Program-made: the position numbers and the translations under genes | Notes under the pieces: generated by a model | Told to the model about the DNA's origin: nothing | Seen by the model: the letters and a program-made list of their open reading frames with translations, nothing else | The model's database searches: none | In this document: one piece after another, positions 60,591 to 64,000 of the stretch | Layout: each line of letters opens with the position of its first letter | Position numbering within the stretch: the stretch's first letter is position 1 | Assembly: GCA_036937835.1 (NCBI GenBank) | Contig: CM072863.1 | Location: 16,046,001 to 16,110,000 of the forward strand | DNA: 64,000 bases | Source of the DNA: Pampus argenteus | Taxonomy: Eukaryota > Chordata > Actinopteri > Scombriformes > Stromateidae | Direction: 5' to 3'

Positions 60591-63500
60591 CTTTCTATAA
60601 CTTGATGCAATAAACCCATAAATGCCACCAATGTCAGGTGTTGTTTTAACATATTTCCTTTTAATTCAATAATTAAATTATATTAAATTATTAGTAATAT
60701 AAAATCTGTTGACATTTCAATATCAGTGTTATATACAAACCTTGATTTATAATCACAGTATTTGTTATTTACAGGACAAAAAAAAAAAAACATACCTGTG
60801 CTATGCAGAATACCTGATAAATAGGTCAATGCAGGAAGAATTTCTTATTTCTTTTCAATGAATTATTTAGTATTGATTTTTCATCTGTATAAACTACTTT
60901 GAGTTTGACACACTGATGAGATTTCAGTTGTTTATAGTCAGAATAAAGCTGAGCCACAAATCTATGACTGGAGCAGTGGGCACATGTTTAGGTACTCGAG
61001 CAATTGCGTGATTTTTACCAAGGTTCCCCTTGTGCTCCTTCTCAATGAAATGAGGCACAGTTCAGCAGTTACTACCTGCTCCACACCGTTACCCCCGAGA
61101 GGATCAATATCTAATTCAGACTACACTGGATTTCGCCAATAACCACCTTACAGACTGAATCACTTGTCCTTAAAAAATGTCTTGCACCTTGTCTGTCTTT
61201 GTCTGTGTTGGTCTGGCCTAATGAGATGTTTTGTTTGTTTTTTTTCAAAGATAGCAAGAGATACAGCCGGCACCATGGTAGTCTATCAAAACAAAAACAT
61301 GTTAACATGTGCAGATTAAATTTATAATTTCTCAAACTGTCACAACCTGCACTGCAGAGGAGAGGCATGATGAAGAATTACAACTACGTCTGTTACTGTG
61401 ATGTCACCACAGTCTAATAACACATTCTTCACATTTACTGATGTGGATGAAAAATATGATAAAGGCCTGTTTTGTCTTAGAAAGGATTTTGTTTTTTAAT
61501 GTGTTCAGGACACACATGGATGTTAGGTTAGAATCAATTTTCATACGTTATCAGTGGGAGTTTATTTTATTTGTACAGCCTGTATGATCAAAATAACAAT
61601 CATCCACCTGTTCTATATCCATCAGGTTGTCCAAACACAGACTTGTTCACAATGAGAAATGCCATCAAATCAACATAAAAACATCCCCTCTTAAATACTA
61701 GTGAAAACTAGAAAAAGGAACAAGGAAAAGTACAAACTTCTCATGGACGATGATGTTTATGTCCTGCTAAGACATTCAGTTTACTCAAGTTCAAGTGTGA
61801 CACAGAAAAGCTACAAATCATCATCATCATATTTACATATAAATCTTACCTAGGTGAGGGCTTGAGTTTGTTTCCCTGTGTATCTCATGATCTATTGGCC
61901 CCTCTAATGAACAACACGTTAACGTTCAGTATGCTGCATAGTGGACCCATTTCTTTTTTCAGTCTATAAACTACTTAATATATGCCCCTGACAGTCATCC
62001 TTATTAAATAAAGCCATTATTGTTGTACGCTTGTCAATGTTTGAGATTTGTAGAGAAAGAACTTTTTTGTAGTAATATAGAAGTATCAAGCAAGGAACAT
62101 TTGTATTGTTTGCCCTGGACTCGTGAGAATTGCAATTGCAAGACCATATGCAAGTTTTGCATCAGCACCGACATCTCTAGTCAGCAGCACAACCTTTTAA
62201 TGAAAGGGTTTTTGCTCCTAAAACAAAGCCATGGAATAAAATATTGCATTATAGATAAAGCCACATTCATCTCAAGGATGCTGTAGTTTTTTTTTTGTAT
62301 GCAAAGATAACAGTTTCATAGTTTATACATGTTCATCACCTCCAGTTCTTCCTCAAATGATAAAAAAAAAATGTTTTAAGAAGTGGTAGGCATCAAAAAG
62401 GGCATTTTTAACGCATGGCACGGTAAGGCAGCTGAGGCAGAAATACTTCCTTGTGGGTTTCGTGTTTTCAGACAAACCAGTGAGTTGTGGAGTCATTTTG
62501 ACATTCAAGAGCACAGGCCACCATCAGATCTTCTTCAATCTGCTCTTTGTTTGACTCTCTTTGTGTGTTGTATAGTTGCATTACAAAGGAATATATTGTA
62601 TTGAATATATTTTATATACTGTCCAATACTCCTGACATTTTACTCTTTGTTCAAGAAATGATGGTTTATCTTTACATGAGTGCGGGATACTCATCTCTTT
62701 GTAATCAGATGTTCATGTCTCATAGTGACACTCCTCCTTCACTATAGAATGTCTGAAATGAATCATTATAAATTTAAATTTTTTAAAAACTGTCCTTTCA
62801 AAACTACTATTTCCAAAGTGAAAAATAAGCTTTTATGCTTGATTTTTGTTTTTGGTTGTTGTTTTTGTTTGTTGTCAAATTACAAACAGAAAGACACTGA
62901 GGCCACAGTTTATCTCACACATTCTTCTAAATTAGTTTCTTTCAGAGTTTGAACTTTCAAAATTGAGAATGCGAGACATTATTAGCCACAGAGGCATGTG
63001 TGATGCCCGTCAGCGCTGTCATTGTTTTTAAAAACTGACAGTACAGATTATTTCTAGATTCAAATTGATCCTGTTGTTTGTTTGACAGATATCAGATATT
63101 GAATGGATTTAAGGTCAGAGTAAATTTATAGTGAACTTTTGTGTTCCAGGTTCAGTCAAATCCAATTCTCCAATCTCAACAAGCTGTGGAAAAACGCACG
63201 TCATCATCTAACACCAGCATCAGAAAGCCAGATCCTGACATTTAAATAAAAGATGACGCAATTCAAAAGAAATGCCGGCCTTCATAGAAAATCTGATAAC
63301 ACAGAATAGCTTTTACCCCAATTTCATAAAGAGGTCCTCACTTGAAGAAAGCATTATTTTTATCTTCTGTGCTACATTGCCAGAAAATTAAATATTCATG
63401 AGATGCTTTCCCCATATTTACATACAATGTGTTTTTTTCCCCTCTGTAGATGAGCCTTTTTCAAGGGTAGTGTTTTTATCACAGTGATTCACTAACCTTT

Positions 63501-64000
63501 CATTTAATTGTGCTGTTGAATTTTGAGTATCTACTTCGCTTTGGCACTTGAGCACTGAATGAAACAAGCAGAAATTATGTAAGGTAAGTTCCCTTTTGGA
63601 TTTGTGCACCTCAGACATTTGAAAGTGAGACCATTGTCATGTAGCTTCATTGTCAGAAGACAGCAACTGATGAATATTTCATCCCTCCTGCCTACCGAAC
63701 CTTTCCTGCCTGCATACAGATGTTCACTGCATTTAAACGCTGTTTCGGGTCTGTGGTGTTTCCTGTATGGAGGGTTTGGCTTGTTCACCAGTGCAAGTCA
63801 GTCATGAAACTGTATTTGGTCCTTTGTTTTCTATCACAGATAAAATCTGGATTTTAATTCATTGATGGAAATTAGAGAGCAGCTTCTGATTAAATAAACA
63901 CAGCTGATCTGAGTGTGAATAAACTTGGGGAGAACTCTTTTTCACTCCATAAGATGAGGTAAGATAAACTGAACACAGACCACGCAGAGAAATTGAAGAT
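60591..64000. other. noncoding, mostly unique sequence
   Basis: No gene supported; frames of 60-90 codons are scattered on both strands without domains. Contains an A13 run near 60778-60790 and a T9 run near 62287. About 61010-61130 and 62970-63020 are slightly GC-richer. No transposon recognised. Confidence 0.6.

Noticed and set aside
1..64000. CRISPR array, operon, integron, LTR retroelement or endogenous virus
   Set aside because: No regularly spaced direct repeats, no tightly packed genes, no paired long terminal repeats and no gag/pol/env-like frames were seen.

Overview
This is a 64 kb stretch of vertebrate nuclear DNA, almost certainly from a ray-finned (teleost) fish and probably a percomorph. 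The evidence is the repeat content. There is one end of a Tc1-like transposon, a hAT element with the CAGGGGTGTCAAACTCA end, an L2-type reverse-transcriptase fragment, and a tRNA-derived SINE with the teleost tail. There are also TTAA-flanked MITE fragments, a retroelement 3' end in GGGATTAATAAAGTATG plus TATC repeats, and many CA/GT microsatellites. The sequence is AT-rich and has no bacterial or viral gene organisation.

I find no intact protein-coding gene, rRNA, tRNA or CRISPR array. Open frames are short (149 codons at most), often overlap on both strands, and mostly look like chance. The only frames I can assign to a protein family are two transposon fossils. One is a minus-strand hAT transposase C-terminus at 17.37-17.79 kb, broken by a stop. 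The other is a plus-strand L2-type reverse transcriptase at 60.07-60.41 kb. A few short open segments sit between good splice signals. The best is 35608-35746 on the plus strand. Their reading phases do not chain together, so at most one or two could be real exons.

Layout: 0-16 kb is mostly unique sequence, with blocks that look like conserved noncoding elements (2.3, 9.7, 10.2, 12.1 and 14.7 kb), a perfect E-box hairpin (10.67 kb), a G-quadruplex motif (12.11 kb) and a promoter-like block (13.2-13.75 kb). 16.1-18 kb has a purine tract, a pyrimidine tract, a possible short exon and the hAT relic. 19.8-23.1 kb is the repeat-richest part (Tc1 end, TTAA MITE, second hAT-like end, ATTAATCG-type repeat with an 88 bp internal duplication). 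23-36 kb is mostly unique with several regulatory-looking blocks. 36-46 kb carries a transposon end, a LINE tail, a SINE and a low-copy repeat. 46-55 kb is mostly unique with regulatory-looking blocks. 55-64 kb has simple repeats, a MITE fragment, the L2 relic and further unique sequence.

My interpretation is that the window lies in a gene desert or a very large intron of the kind that carries distal enhancers. Calls of conserved elements come from texture (moderate GC, low repetition, clustered homeobox/POU/Sox/forkhead-like words) without any alignment, so their confidence is low. I see no convincing undescribed gene system here.
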